Below are positions 1 through 8,829 of a stretch of 64,000 bases of DNA, piece after piece. Below the pieces are notes generated by a model. The model did not search any database. It saw only the letters and a program-made list of their open reading frames with translations, and was not told where the DNA came from. Both the position numbers and the translations under genes were made by a program. The number at the start of each line of letters is the position of its first letter. The first letter of the stretch is position 1. This DNA comes from Nocardia wallacei (GTDB lineage: Bacteria > Actinomycetota > Actinomycetes > Mycobacteriales > Mycobacteriaceae), in assembly GCF_029869545.1 (NCBI RefSeq), contig NZ_JARWQD010000249.1, forward strand, positions 22,054-86,053, in the 5' to 3' direction.

Positions 1-417
1 CGGATGGTGACGCTGCCGCGGCCCGATCACATGGTGGTGCCCACCGGCACGGACCGGGAGCGGGTGGATGCGAGCGTGGCGTGGCTGCTGGACACCATCG
101 GTGAGCACGGCAGCACCTGGGTGAAGGTGACCGGCCACGAGGGCATCGGCGACGATCCGGAGGTGCAGCGCATCCTCGACGAGGCCGACGATGCCGCGGC
201 CGAGCGTCTGTTGCAGATGGTCGGGTTGTCGGGGTCGCGGCGCAGCGCCGAGCTGCGGGCGCTGGTGCGGGCCTACGGCGGGTTGGTGAAAGCCGCTGGG
301 CGCGAATGGATCACGCGGGAGAGCCTGACCCGCGAGCAGGTACACCATCTGCTGGCAGACATGCTGCTGACGTTGGTCACGCAGTCGTTCCCGAAGATCG
401 AGCAGGGCAACGACTAG
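1..417 (+). CDS. TetR/AcrR-family regulator, C-terminal part (cut by window edge)
   Basis: The reading frame is open from the first base and stops at 415-417, so the N-terminal DNA-binding helices lie outside the window. The visible ~138 residues are alpha-helical, with a central run (SGSRRSAELRALVRAYGG) and a tail (LTREQVHHLLADMLLTLV) typical of the ligand-binding domain of TetR-family repressors. No helix-turn-helix is present to confirm it. The gene ends 16 bases from the convergent Prim-Pol gene. The family call is inferred from helix pattern and length; the ligand cannot be told. Confidence 0.6.
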   Translation, partial: RMVTLPRPDHMVVPTGTDRERVDASVAWLLDTIGEHGSTWVKVTGHEGIGDDPEVQRILDEADDAAAERLLQMVGLSGSRRSAELRALVRAYGGLVKAAGREWITRESLTREQVHHLLADMLLTLVTQSFPKIEQGND

Positions 418-433
418 CCCCGGAAATACGGGG

Positions 434-1489
434 TCACTCCTTGCGGGCCTTGCTGGGCTGCACGCGCGAAGGCTCGTTGGGCATTTTCGGGTAGACCGGG
501 GGCCACGGGGCATCCATGAGTCCAGAATCCATATCGGCCGCGGACATTTTCAGCAGTGGTTCGATGGATTGGGGGGTGCGGTCGGCCCACGGGTCGCCCA
601 GGCGCGCGACGCGGGCGGGGACGGTGGCGATGGTGAGTTCGCCGGGTTCGACGGTGTCGAGGTCGTCCCAGGCGATCGGCGTCGAGACCTGCGCGCCGAC
701 CTTGGGGCGCACGCACCAGGCGCCGAAAACCGTGCGGTGCGGGGCGTTCTGGTTGTAGTCGACGAAGACCCGGCTGCCGCGCTCCTCCTTCCACCAGCTC
801 GCGGTGATGAGGTCGCCGTGGCGGCGTTCGAGTTCGCGGGCCAGGGCGATGGAGGCGGCGCGGACCTGATAGCCGTCCCAGCGCGGCTCGAGCAGGATGT
901 AGATGTGCAGGCCGCGCGAGCCGGAGGTCTTGATGCGGGCGTCGATGCCGAGTTCGGCGCACAGTTCGCGGGTGCGCAGCGCGGCGCGGCGCAGTTCGTC
1001 GAATCCGATTCCGGGCGAGGGGTCCAGGTCGATGCGCAGTTCGTCGGTGATGCCGGTGGGCGGGAGCAGGTTTCCGGCCGCGTCGAATACGTCGGGGGCG
1101 GTGCTGCGTTCGGCGGCGCCCGCGTGGGTGGGCCAGACGTGAAAACCCAGGCAGCCCAGGTTGACCGCCCACAGGATGTGCGCGAGGTCGGCGGCGACGA
1201 GCGCGTCGCTGGTGGTGCCGTTGGGGGTGGAGACCACGGTGGTCTGCAGCCAGTCGGGCGCCGATTTCGGGACGCGCTTCTGGAACCAGGACTTTCCGCT
1301 GGCGCCGTCCGGATAGCGTTCCAGCAGAACGGGTCTGTCGCGTGCGGTGCGCAGGAACGGTTCGGCGACGGCCTGGTAGTAGTGCACCAGATCGAGCTTG
1401 GTCTCGCCGCGCTCGGTGAAATAGATCTTGTCGGGGTTGGTGATCTGGACCGTCTTGCCGTCCACGTCCAATTCGATTGCGGTGCTCAC
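434..1489 (-). CDS. Stand-alone LigD-type primase-polymerase (Prim-PolC / Rv3730c-like)
   Basis: A 351-residue archaeo-eukaryotic primase-superfamily polymerase of the LigD polymerase-domain type. It carries the catalytic D-x-D (D154, D156 in RIDLDPSPG), a histidine-containing HVWPTHAG segment before it, and the GSRGLHIY nucleotide-binding motif. These enzymes fill short gaps and prefer ribonucleotides in end joining and excision repair. The GTG start overlaps the stop of the upstream DNA ligase by four bases (GTGA), so the two are translationally coupled. The ligase + Prim-Pol pairing matches mycobacterial LigC and Rv3730c (known association). No ligase or nuclease domain is fused. Function is confident from motifs; the exact repair route is inferred from mycobacterial work. 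Confidence 0.9.
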   Translation of the reverse strand: MSTAIELDVDGKTVQITNPDKIYFTERGETKLDLVHYYQAVAEPFLRTARDRPVLLERYPDGASGKSWFQKRVPKSAPDWLQTTVVSTPNGTTSDALVAADLAHILWAVNLGCLGFHVWPTHAGAAERSTAPDVFDAAGNLLPPTGITDELRIDLDPSPGIGFDELRRAALRTRELCAELGIDARIKTSGSRGLHIYILLEPRWDGYQVRAASIALARELERRHGDLITASWWKEERGSRVFVDYNQNAPHRTVFGAWCVRPKVGAQVSTPIAWDDLDTVEPGELTIATVPARVARLGDPWADRTPQSIEPLLKMSAADMDSGLMDAPWPPVYPKMPNEPSRVQPSKARKE

Positions 1490-2568
1490 TTTTTCGCCTC
1501 CGCGAAGATGTCGGCGAGTTCGGCGGGCGCCACCTCGTCGAGCTGGGCGTAGGTGCACGAGGCGGGGGTGCGGTCGTCGCGGAAGCGGACCAGCCGCCCG
1601 CCGTGCCGCAGCCGCCCGGCCATGACGTGTTCGTAGCGCACCTCGGCGACCAGTTCGGGTCGCAGCGCCTCCCACGACAGGTCCTTGCCGCCGGTCCAGC
1701 GGCTGACGCCGCCGGGCATCTTGCCGTCGGCCCTGGCCTGGGCGGCGGCGTCGGCCCACTGCCGCCAGGGGTGGTTGTCGAGCGCGTTCTCGCGCAGCGG
1801 CGCGAGTTCGTCGACGAGCTGTTTGCGGCGGGCGGCGGTGAAGCTCGAGGCGACGCCGACGTGGTGCAGGTTGCCCTCGTCGTCGAACAGGCCCAGCAGC
1901 AGCGATCCGATGCCCTGCCCGTCCTTGTGCCAGCGGAATCCGGCGACCACGCAGTCGGCGGTGCGTTCGTGTTTGACCTTGACCATGACCCGCTTGTCCT
2001 GCAGGTAGGGCAGATCTTGGGCCTTGACCATGACGCCGTCGAACCCGGCGCCCTCGAATCGGGTGAACCAGTCCTGGGCGATCTGCGGGTCGGAGGTCAG
2101 GGGTGTGAGGTGCAGGCGTTCGTGGGAATTGTCGACGACCGTTTCGAGGATGCGGCGGCGCTCGGCGAACGGTTTGTCGGTGAGGTCGTCGTCGCCGAGT
2201 GCCAGCAGGTCGAAGGCGACGAAGCTGGCGGGGGTCTCGGCGGCCAGCTTGTTGACCCGCGAGGCCGCGGGGTGCAGGCGCTGCTGCAGGGTGTCGAAGT
2301 CCAGGCCCTGTGCGGTGACCATGACGACCTCGCCGTCGATGACGCATTTGTCCGGCAGGGCCTTGGCCAGCAGTTCGACCAGTTCCGGGAAGTACCGGGT
2401 CAGCGGCCGGTCGTTGCGCGAGCCGAGTTCGACCTCGGCGCCGTCGCGGAAGACGATGCAGCGGAATCCGTCCCATTTGGGTTCGTAGGCCAGGCCGGGA
2501 TCGCGGGGGAGTGCCGAGGCGGATTTGGCCAGCATCGGCTTGACGGGCGGCATGACGGGTAGGTCCAC
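1486..2568 (-). CDS. ligC: ATP-dependent DNA ligase LigC
   Basis: A 360-residue ATP-dependent DNA ligase with a nucleotidyltransferase domain followed by an OB fold, the short LigC layout. The adenylated lysine is K31 in the motif YEPKWDGFR; motif III-like FVAFDLLAL, motif IV-like DGVMVKAQD and motif V-like KVKHERTAD follow in order. The start is GTG at 2568 with AGGAGG five bases upstream; a later in-frame ATG at 2553 lacks this site. It precedes the Prim-Pol gene with a four-base overlap. The pair probably seals gaps after Prim-Pol synthesis in base-excision or strand-break repair. A second, separate ligase gene lies at 36.2 kb. Confidence 0.92.
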   Translation of the reverse strand: MDLPVMPPVKPMLAKSASALPRDPGLAYEPKWDGFRCIVFRDGAEVELGSRNDRPLTRYFPELVELLAKALPDKCVIDGEVVMVTAQGLDFDTLQQRLHPAASRVNKLAAETPASFVAFDLLALGDDDLTDKPFAERRRILETVVDNSHERLHLTPLTSDPQIAQDWFTRFEGAGFDGVMVKAQDLPYLQDKRVMVKVKHERTADCVVAGFRWHKDGQGIGSLLLGLFDDEGNLHHVGVASSFTAARRKQLVDELAPLRENALDNHPWRQWADAAAQARADGKMPGGVSRWTGGKDLSWEALRPELVAEVRYEHVMAGRLRHGGRLVRFRDDRTPASCTYAQLDEVAPAELADIFAEAKK

Positions 2569-2659
2569 ACGATCCTCCTCGGGTCGGTCTCACCCATACC
2601 GACGGTGCGGGCCGGTCGGATTCATCGCCCGCAACCGTTCAGCAAGATCGTAAGCCTCG

Positions 2660-3058
2660 TCAGTTCTCCAGCCATCCGTGCTGGTCGGCGAATGTCGTCA
2701 GGCGGTCGCGGATGGTCAGTATTTCCCCGGCCGTGAGGGCTGGGCTGGCGTCGAGCAGCAGTTCGGTGATCAACCGGCGGTGTTCGGCGGCGGTGAGCGG
2801 GCCGGAATTGCGGTCGCGGTTGCGATGTCGCGCGGGCGGCGGGGGCGCCGGTTGGCCGCCGACCACGGTGAGGTTGACGGCCTTGGGCCCGCGATCGCCC
2901 TCGGTCACCTCGAATTCGAATACGCGGCCCTGCCGCAATTCGTCCTCATCCAATCCGATGTCGTTGACGTGCACGAACACATCGGGGCCGCCGTCTTCCG
3001 GGCGGATGAAACCGAACCCCCGAGAACTGTCGAAGGACACCAATTTCCCGATGGACAC
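2660..3058 (-). CDS. Cold-shock domain protein with C-terminal extension
   Basis: A 132-residue protein with an N-terminal cold-shock OB fold (residues 1-66). RNP1 is seen as RGFGFIRP and RNP2 as DVFVHV, the nucleic-acid-binding strands of CspA-type RNA chaperones. The rest is a proline/arginine linker (PAPPPPARHRNRDRN) and a helical C-terminal segment of about 50 residues, so it is longer than the ~67-residue classical form and resembles mycobacterial long Csp proteins such as Rv0871. The GTG start at 3058 follows a GAGGAG site about nine bases upstream, and a TAGAGT -10-like hexamer lies about 45 bases upstream. It probably binds single-stranded RNA/DNA in the cytoplasm. No operon partner is evident. 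Confidence 0.9.
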   Translation of the reverse strand: MSIGKLVSFDSSRGFGFIRPEDGGPDVFVHVNDIGLDEDELRQGRVFEFEVTEGDRGPKAVNLTVVGGQPAPPPPARHRNRDRNSGPLTAAEHRRLITELLLDASPALTAGEILTIRDRLTTFADQHGWLEN

Positions 3059-3148
3059 CTACACCCGCTCCTCGTCGCCGTCCCTGTGCCGGTCACTCTA
3101 ACCGTCCCGCTGGTCGTTGTCGGGGGGAAAGAGCTTTTTGCCTCGTGC

Positions 3149-4711
3149 TCAACAGACCACGTCCTGTGCGGGCAACCGCAGCGTCATCAGGTAGTCGATC
3201 ACCCGCTGGTCGACGCACTGGGATTTGTCCAGCAGGGCGATCGTGTGCCGGGTGCCCTGATAGGTGATCAGGCGGGCGCGCAGCTGCTGGGCGAGGTCGA
3301 TACCGGCCCGGTGGGGTGTGGCCGGGTCGTAGGTGGTCGAAACCACCAGCACCGTAGGCAGATTCGCAATGTCGAGGGTGTGCGGGTGGCCGGTCGGGGG
3401 CACCGGCCAGAAGGCGCACACGTCCAGGGGCGCGTGGCCGGTGCCGCGGCCGTCGTCCTCGAACGGGGCGGCGCGGCGCACCTCCACGTCGAGCCGGTCG
3501 TTCTCGGCGCGGTCGGTGATGGGGGGCTGGTCGACGCAGGTGATCGCGGTGTAGGCGTCGTCGTCGGCGACCTGCTCGGGGGTCGGGTCGCTGCCGAGGT
3601 GGTCGGCCAGCTCCAGCATCGGGTCCGGGTTGCGGTCGCGCAGCGCGCGCAGGGCCGCGATCAGCCCGTCCCACGATTCGGATTTGTAGAGTGCGACGGA
3701 GGTGCGGTTGAGGACGTCGGTGTAGAACAGCTCCTGGCTCGGATCGCGCTGGGAGCGCAGCGGTTCGGTCTGCAGCGGCACGCTGAGTTCGCGCAGCCGC
3801 AGCGGCGCCTGCTCGGGATCGGCGCCGAGGGGGCAGTCCTGGCGGCGCGCGCATTCCATCGCGAAGGAGTCGAATGCCTTCTGAAATGCGCTCTCCTGGT
3901 TGAGGGTTCGGGTGTAGGTGTTCTCGTGGGGTGCGACGGCGCCGTCGAGCACCATGGCGCGCACGCGGTGCGGGTATCGTTCGGCGTAGGCCCAGCCGAG
4001 CTGGGTGCCGTAGGAGTAGCCGATGTAGTTCATCCGGCGATCGCCCGCCACCGCGCGGATGATGTCCATGTCGCGCACCACCTCCCGCGTGCCGATGTGT
4101 GCGAGAAGCTCTGCGCCGCTGTGCTTTTCGCACTGGGTGGCCTGGTTGCGGTTCATCTGCTCGTGGGCGGCGATGCCCTCGGGGCTGGTGTCGAAGCGCG
4201 GTGCGAACGGGTCGAAGTAGTCGCGGGGGTCGCCGCAGGACACGCGTGGCAGCGAGGCGCCGACGCCGCGGGGGTCGAATCCGATGCGGTCGAAACCGTG
4301 GGCCAGCCGGGTGCCGTCGACGCTGTCGGCCAGCGACAGCCCGCGAGAGCCCGGACCGCCGGGATTGAGCAGCAGCGCGCCGACGCGCGGCCCGGTCGCC
4401 GGTTTGCGGGAGATCGCCAGTTCCACGGTGCGGCCGGTGGGGTGGTCGTAGTCCAGGGGTGCGAGGATCCGGGCGCAGCGGGCCTCGGGGCTGAGTTCGT
4501 ACTGCGGTTCGTTCATCTGCGCGCAGGAACCCCAGTGCGGTGTCTGGGTGTAGAACCGGGCCAGTTCGGCCGGATAGAAATCGGGTGGCCGCACCACCGG
4601 GAGCAGACCGCAGGCGGTGACGGCCAGCAGCAGGACCGCGGCCAGTGCGCCGGTGCGTCCTAGGGAGTATGCGCAGGATCGGCCGAATCCGCGCGTCGTT
4701 CGCCGTGCCAC
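3149..4711 (-). CDS. Hip1/TAP-like secreted lipoprotein hydrolase
   Basis: A 520-residue alpha/beta hydrolase of the tripeptidyl-aminopeptidase-like family that includes Mycobacterium tuberculosis Hip1 (Rv2224c) and Rv2223c. A signal peptide ends in the lipobox LAVTAC (C34), so the protein should be lipid-anchored on the outer face of the membrane. The oxyanion motif NPGGPG lies near residues 116-121, the nucleophile elbow GYSYGT gives S233, the acid is in TYDPATP and the base in GTRHTIAL near the end. Eight or so cysteines suggest disulfides. The GTG at 4711 is preferred over GTG 4717 because GGGGAGG sits at a workable distance. Homologues process envelope proteins; the substrate here is unknown. 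Confidence 0.85.
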   Translation of the reverse strand: MARRTTRGFGRSCAYSLGRTGALAAVLLLAVTACGLLPVVRPPDFYPAELARFYTQTPHWGSCAQMNEPQYELSPEARCARILAPLDYDHPTGRTVELAISRKPATGPRVGALLLNPGGPGSRGLSLADSVDGTRLAHGFDRIGFDPRGVGASLPRVSCGDPRDYFDPFAPRFDTSPEGIAAHEQMNRNQATQCEKHSGAELLAHIGTREVVRDMDIIRAVAGDRRMNYIGYSYGTQLGWAYAERYPHRVRAMVLDGAVAPHENTYTRTLNQESAFQKAFDSFAMECARRQDCPLGADPEQAPLRLRELSVPLQTEPLRSQRDPSQELFYTDVLNRTSVALYKSESWDGLIAALRALRDRNPDPMLELADHLGSDPTPEQVADDDAYTAITCVDQPPITDRAENDRLDVEVRRAAPFEDDGRGTGHAPLDVCAFWPVPPTGHPHTLDIANLPTVLVVSTTYDPATPHRAGIDLAQQLRARLITYQGTRHTIALLDKSQCVDQRVIDYLMTLRLPAQDVVC

Positions 4712-4872
4712 GCGCACCTCCCCTCATCCCGGTGCCCGATTCGAGTGTATTGGCCTGCGGGCGGCGGCATCCCGGTTTCGGGGCGGTGGGCACCGGATTG
4801 CCGCTCCGACGTGCGCGGCGACGCCGGAAAATGGAACTGGTCATTCGCCGGAACAGCTGGCAGGCTGAAGCG

Positions 4873-6438
4873 GTGACTTCACCTCCGGATACACAGACCG
4901 GGGCGGATCCGGATCCGACCTCCGACAAGCTCGATGCCGCCGTGTTCAAGGTGGCGGGCGTGGTGGTGCTCGGCGCGATCATGTCGATTCTCGACATCAC
5001 CGTCGTGATCATCGCCCTGCCCAAGTTCCAGACCGAATTTCACGCCAGTTACGCGATCGCCGCCTGGTCGATGACCGGTTACACGCTCGCGCTGGCCAGC
5101 GTCATCCCGGTGACGGGGTGGGCCGCGGACCGGTTCGGCACCAAGCGGCTGTACATGATGGCGCTGGTGTTCTTCGTGCTCGGCTCGGTGCTGTGCGCGA
5201 CGGCGTGGAATATGCAGGCGCTCATCGCCTTCCGCGTGATCCAGGGGCTCGGCGGCGGCATGCTGATGCCGCTGGGCATGACGATCATGACGCATGCGGC
5301 CGGACCGCACCGGGTGGGTCGGGTGATGGCGGTGCTCGGTGTGCCGATGCTGCTCGGGCCGATTCTCGGGCCGATCCTGGGCGGCTGGCTGATCGGGATC
5401 GACCTCGATTGGTTCGTCCACCTCGCGGGCTGGCGGCTGATCTTCCTGATCAACGTCCCCATCGGCATTCTGTCGCTGGTGCTGGCGTTCCTGATGTTCC
5501 CGAAGGACCGTCCGGAGCCGTCGCAGTCGTTCGACTTCCTGGGCATGGCACTGGCCTCGCCGGGACTGGCGCTGTTCCTGTACGGGGTGTCCACCATCCC
5601 GGAGGAGCAGACGGTGATGGCGGGGAAGGTGCTGATACCGGCCGTGATCGGGCTGGTGCTGATGGTGGCGTTCGTCTTCCACGCGCTGCGCACCGAGCAC
5701 CCGCTCATCGATCTGCATCTGTTCAAGAACCGCGCGCTGACCTTCTCGGTGCTGACGATGCTGTTGTTCGCGATCGCCTTCATGGGTTCGGGGCTGCTGT
5801 TGCCGAGCTATCTGCAGCAGGTGCGCGGCGAGTCGGCGCTCGATGCCGGATTGCTGCTGGCGCCACAGGGTCTCGGCGCGATGCTGACGATGCCGATCGC
5901 CGGACGCCTGGTGGACAAGATCGGTCCGGGCAAGATCGTGCTGACCGGTGTCGTGGTGATGGCGGTGAGCCTGACGTTCTTCACCCAGTTGGATGCGGGG
6001 ACGTCGTATCTGCTGATGGGCGGGGCGCTGTTCGTGATGGGTCTCGGCATGGGATGCACGATGATGCCGACCATGACCGCCGCCATCCAGACGCTGACCC
6101 ATCAGCAGGTGGCGCGCGGGTCGACGCTGATGAATATCGTGAACCAGGCGGCCGGGTCGATCGGCACCGCGATCATGTCGGTGGTGCTGACGAATCTGCT
6201 GAACAATCACGAGCTGGCCGGGGCCGCCATCGCCTCGCGCAGCCAGCCGCAGATCGCCGCGCAGCTGCCGCCCGGCGCCTTGGAGACGGGTTTCGACCAG
6301 GCCGCCGGTGCCTTCGCCGACACCTACATCATCGCGGTCGTGCTGCTCGTCGCCACCCTGATCCCCGCGGCATTCCTGCCGCGGACCAGGCCGCGGACCC
6401 CGGAGGGGGCAGAGGCCCCGGTCATGATGGGGCACTGA
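4873..6438 (+). CDS. DHA2-family MFS multidrug exporter (EmrB/QacA type)
   Basis: A 521-residue membrane protein with about 14 hydrophobic segments, as in the DHA2 drug:H+ antiporters. The signature between TM2 and TM3 is GWAADRFGTKRLYM, and antiporter motif C is recognisable in LGPILGPILGGWL. An in-frame ATG at 4831 would add 14 residues; GTG 4873 gives a more usual N-terminus, but neither has a strong ribosome site. The gene ends convergently with the next exporter, separated by a strong hairpin. Substrate cannot be told from sequence. It has no regulator beside it, unlike its neighbour. Confidence 0.85.
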   Translation: MTSPPDTQTGADPDPTSDKLDAAVFKVAGVVVLGAIMSILDITVVIIALPKFQTEFHASYAIAAWSMTGYTLALASVIPVTGWAADRFGTKRLYMMALVFFVLGSVLCATAWNMQALIAFRVIQGLGGGMLMPLGMTIMTHAAGPHRVGRVMAVLGVPMLLGPILGPILGGWLIGIDLDWFVHLAGWRLIFLINVPIGILSLVLAFLMFPKDRPEPSQSFDFLGMALASPGLALFLYGVSTIPEEQTVMAGKVLIPAVIGLVLMVAFVFHALRTEHPLIDLHLFKNRALTFSVLTMLLFAIAFMGSGLLLPSYLQQVRGESALDAGLLLAPQGLGAMLTMPIAGRLVDKIGPGKIVLTGVVVMAVSLTFFTQLDAGTSYLLMGGALFVMGLGMGCTMMPTMTAAIQTLTHQQVARGSTLMNIVNQAAGSIGTAIMSVVLTNLLNNHELAGAAIASRSQPQIAAQLPPGALETGFDQAAGAFADTYIIAVVLLVATLIPAAFLPRTRPRTPEGAEAPVMMGH

Positions 6439-6444
6439 GGATTT

Positions 6445-6474
6445 CGGACGGCCCGGCCGAGGCCGGGCCGTCCG
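6445..6474. terminator. Bidirectional hairpin between convergent exporter genes
   Basis: Perfect 14-bp inverted repeat (6445-6458 with 6461-6474, two-base centre, all but two pairs G-C) just past the stop of the upstream gene and just before the stop of the downstream, opposite-strand gene. It lacks a long T-run, as is common in actinobacterial terminators, and could serve both strands. Confidence 0.75.
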
Positions 6475-6482
6475 CGCGTGCC

Positions 6483-7964
6483 CTACGCCACCGGCGCGGC
6501 CTCGGGCTCGTGTGCCGCGCTGGGTTTGCGGGCGCGCAGCAGGATCAGGCCGAGCAGGGCCGCGGCGACGGCGAATCCGGCGCTGATCCACGAGCCGTAG
6601 GACATGGCGGCGGTGAAGGCCGCCTTGGCCGGTTCGACGAAGCCGAGGCCGAAGGCGGCGCCGATATTGTCGCGGGCGGCCGCGGGGACGTCCTCGGGCA
6701 TCTTCGAGGTGAAGACCCCGGCCAGCACGCTGCCGAGCACCGCGATGCTGATCGCCTGGCCGACCTGCTGCAGGGTGTCGTTCATGGCCGAGCCGACACC
6801 GGCGTGCTCGAGCGGGATGGCGCTCATGATGGAGGCGTAGGCCGCCGGACCGGCCAGGCCGCCGCCGACGCCCATCACCAGCATCGAGATCAGCACGTAC
6901 AGGTAGCTGTCGGCATTGGCCAGCACCGCGAACGCCCCGGCCATCACCAGCAGGCCCGTGACGATGAGCGTCTTGTTGCTCAGCTTCTTGCCGAGCGTGG
7001 CGCCCAGGCCGTTGCACACCGCGGCCGCCACGGCATAAGGCAGCAGCGCCCAGCCCGCCTGCATCGGCTCGTAGCCGAGCACGAACTGCAGATACTGCGT
7101 GAGCATCAGCAGCACCGCGCCCATGCCGAACATCATCAGCAGCAGCGTCAGGCAGGCGCCGGTGAAGTCGCGGCTGCGGAACACCGCCAGCGGCAGCATC
7201 GGATCGGCCGAGCGGTGCTCCCAGAAGGCGAATCCGGCGCCCGTGACCACCGCCAGCGCGATGACGGGAATGTTCCACTCGCGCTCGATGATGACGTACA
7301 CCGTCGAGGTCAGTGCCACGATCGACAGCACCACGCCCACCAGGTCGATCGGCCGCTGCTGCCCGAAGGTCTCGGGCATGAGCACCACCGCGGCGATGAT
7401 CGCGATGACGGCGACCGGGATGTTGAGCAGGAATACCGACCCGAACCAGAAGTGCTGCAACAGGAATCCGCCCAGCGTCGGTCCCAGCACGATGCCGACC
7501 ATCGACACCGTCGACCACGCCGCGAACGCCTTGCGCCGCTCGTCCTCGGCGAACGAGGTCATCAGGATCGACAGCGTCGAGGGCATCAGCAGCGCACCGC
7601 CCACGCCCATGGCGACGCGGGCGGCGATCACCTGCCACGGTTCGGTGGCGACCACCGCCAGCAGCGAGGCGGCGCCGAAGACGGCGAGACCGGTGATCAG
7701 CATCCGCCGCCGCCCGAACCGGTCGGACAGGGCGCCGGCGGTGAGCAGCAGGCCCGCGAACACCAGGACGTAGGCGTCGAGGATCCACTGCACGTCCGAC
7801 GGTGTCGCGCCGAGTTCGAGGATCAGTTTCGGGATGGCGATATTGAGGACGGTGCCGTCGATCATCAGCACCAGTAGTGAGAGACAGAGGACCCCCAGGA
7901 TCCACCAGCGGCGCGGGTCGCGGGTGATCTCATCGGACGAATCTCGTACAACGTTCGATTCCAC
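6483..7964 (-). CDS. DHA2-family MFS multidrug exporter, TetR-controlled
   Basis: A 493-residue, 14-segment DHA2 transporter. Motif D1-like DAYVLVFAGLLLTAGALSDRFGRRR and motif C (GIVLGPTLGGFLL) support a drug:H+ antiporter. The gene is divergent from a TetR-family regulator with only about 50 bases between them, the usual arrangement for a ligand-induced efflux pump. GTG 7964 is chosen; GTG 7970, two codons earlier, is close to a TATCGT -10 hexamer and is equally possible. It is only distantly similar to the exporter at 4873-6438 and so looks like a separate acquisition rather than a recent duplicate. Substrate unknown. Confidence 0.87.
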   Translation of the reverse strand: MESNVVRDSSDEITRDPRRWWILGVLCLSLLVLMIDGTVLNIAIPKLILELGATPSDVQWILDAYVLVFAGLLLTAGALSDRFGRRRMLITGLAVFGAASLLAVVATEPWQVIAARVAMGVGGALLMPSTLSILMTSFAEDERRKAFAAWSTVSMVGIVLGPTLGGFLLQHFWFGSVFLLNIPVAVIAIIAAVVLMPETFGQQRPIDLVGVVLSIVALTSTVYVIIEREWNIPVIALAVVTGAGFAFWEHRSADPMLPLAVFRSRDFTGACLTLLLMMFGMGAVLLMLTQYLQFVLGYEPMQAGWALLPYAVAAAVCNGLGATLGKKLSNKTLIVTGLLVMAGAFAVLANADSYLYVLISMLVMGVGGGLAGPAAYASIMSAIPLEHAGVGSAMNDTLQQVGQAISIAVLGSVLAGVFTSKMPEDVPAAARDNIGAAFGLGFVEPAKAAFTAAMSYGSWISAGFAVAAALLGLILLRARKPSAAHEPEAAPVA

Positions 7965-7966
7965 TC

Positions 7967-7997
7967 GCACAGCGTACGATAGTCTCGAACACTGTGC
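7967..7997. promoter_or_regulatory. Shared divergent promoter and candidate TetR operator
   Basis: Inverted repeat GCACAG (7967-7972) / CTGTGC (7992-7997) spans two overlapping -10-like hexamers, TACGAT on the plus strand (7975-7980) and TATCGT on the minus strand (7981-7976). A repressor bound here would block both genes. The -10 assignments and operator role are inferred from sequence only. Confidence 0.5.
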
Positions 7998-8017
7998 CAG
8001 TGAATTATGGTGACTCC

Positions 8018-8761
8018 GTGGCAAAACAGTTCTCCTCGGTGTGGACCCGCCCGCAACGCCAGCCCAAGAGCGCAGGTCTGGGGCGTGAGCAGATCGTGGC
8101 GGCGGTGCTGGAACTGCTGGATGCCGAGGGCCTCGAGGCGTTGAGCATGCGCAAGCTGGGCGCCAAGCTGAACTCCGGCGCGACGAGCGTGTACTGGCAT
8201 GTGGCGAACAAGGACGAACTGCTGGAACTGGCGCTCGACGAATTCTGGGGCTGGGTCGAGCTGCCCGAACCGGACGAGTCGACGTCGTGGCGCGGGGTCG
8301 TCACGACCTTCGCCTACAGCCTGCGCCAGACGCTGCTGGACCACCCGTGGGTCGGCACCCTCATCGGCCGGATGCCGATGGTGGGTCCCCAGGCCTTCGC
8401 GCTGAGCGACCGCCTGCGGCGGACATTCGTGAACGCCGGATTCACCGGCCTGGACATCTATCTGGCCTCCGGGACGGTGCTGAGCTTCGTCTTCGGCCAG
8501 GTCCTGCCCGAGATCAGCCTGAACCGGGCGACCGGCGGCGAGGGATTCGACCACGAGGCCGCGATGGCCGTGGTCGGCGAGCTGGCCGCCGACTATCCGG
8601 AGCTGCGCGCCGACTACGAACGGACGATGCCGACCGACTCCCAGGCCGCGCGAATCGTCGCCTACGACTTCGGCCTGCTGTGCGTGCTCGACGGCCTGCA
8701 GGCGCGGCTGCGGGCGAGCGAATCGCGCGGCAACGCGCATCGAGACGCCGAAAACGCCTGA
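8018..8761 (+). CDS. TetR-family repressor (TetR_C type) of the divergent exporter
   Basis: A 247-residue regulator. The N-terminal helix-turn-helix covers about residues 20-65 (REQIVAAVLELLDAEGLEALSMRKLGAKL, then SVYWHVANKDELLELALDEF), and the long C-terminal domain resembles the tetracycline-repressor C-terminal family. The YWHV recognition-helix segment is characteristic of that subgroup. It is divergently transcribed from the DHA2 exporter at 6483-7964, with an inverted repeat covering both promoters, so it very likely represses that exporter and itself. GTG 8018 is used; GTG 7994 would add eight residues but lies inside the operator. The ligand is unknown. Confidence 0.85.
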   Translation: MAKQFSSVWTRPQRQPKSAGLGREQIVAAVLELLDAEGLEALSMRKLGAKLNSGATSVYWHVANKDELLELALDEFWGWVELPEPDESTSWRGVVTTFAYSLRQTLLDHPWVGTLIGRMPMVGPQAFALSDRLRRTFVNAGFTGLDIYLASGTVLSFVFGQVLPEISLNRATGGEGFDHEAAMAVVGELAADYPELRADYERTMPTDSQAARIVAYDFGLLCVLDGLQARLRASESRGNAHRDAENA

Positions 8762-8791
8762 GCGACAACGCTGTTCACCCCGGTCTGGGTG

Positions 8792-8826
8792 CCGGAATTG
8801 TGGGCGTCACACCGGAATAGTGGGCG
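8792..8826. repeat. Short tandem direct repeat
   Basis: CCGGAATTGTGGGCG (8792-8806) recurs as CCGGAATAGTGGGCG (8812-8826), 14 of 15 bases identical, period 20, in the 68-base gap between convergent genes. No function is evident. Confidence 0.5.
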
Positions 8827-8829
8827 CGC

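Noticed and set aside
7940..7970. tRNA-like T-arm (GTTCGATTCC)
   Set aside because: No acceptor stem or anticodon arm can be formed around it; it lies in the exporter's coding start.
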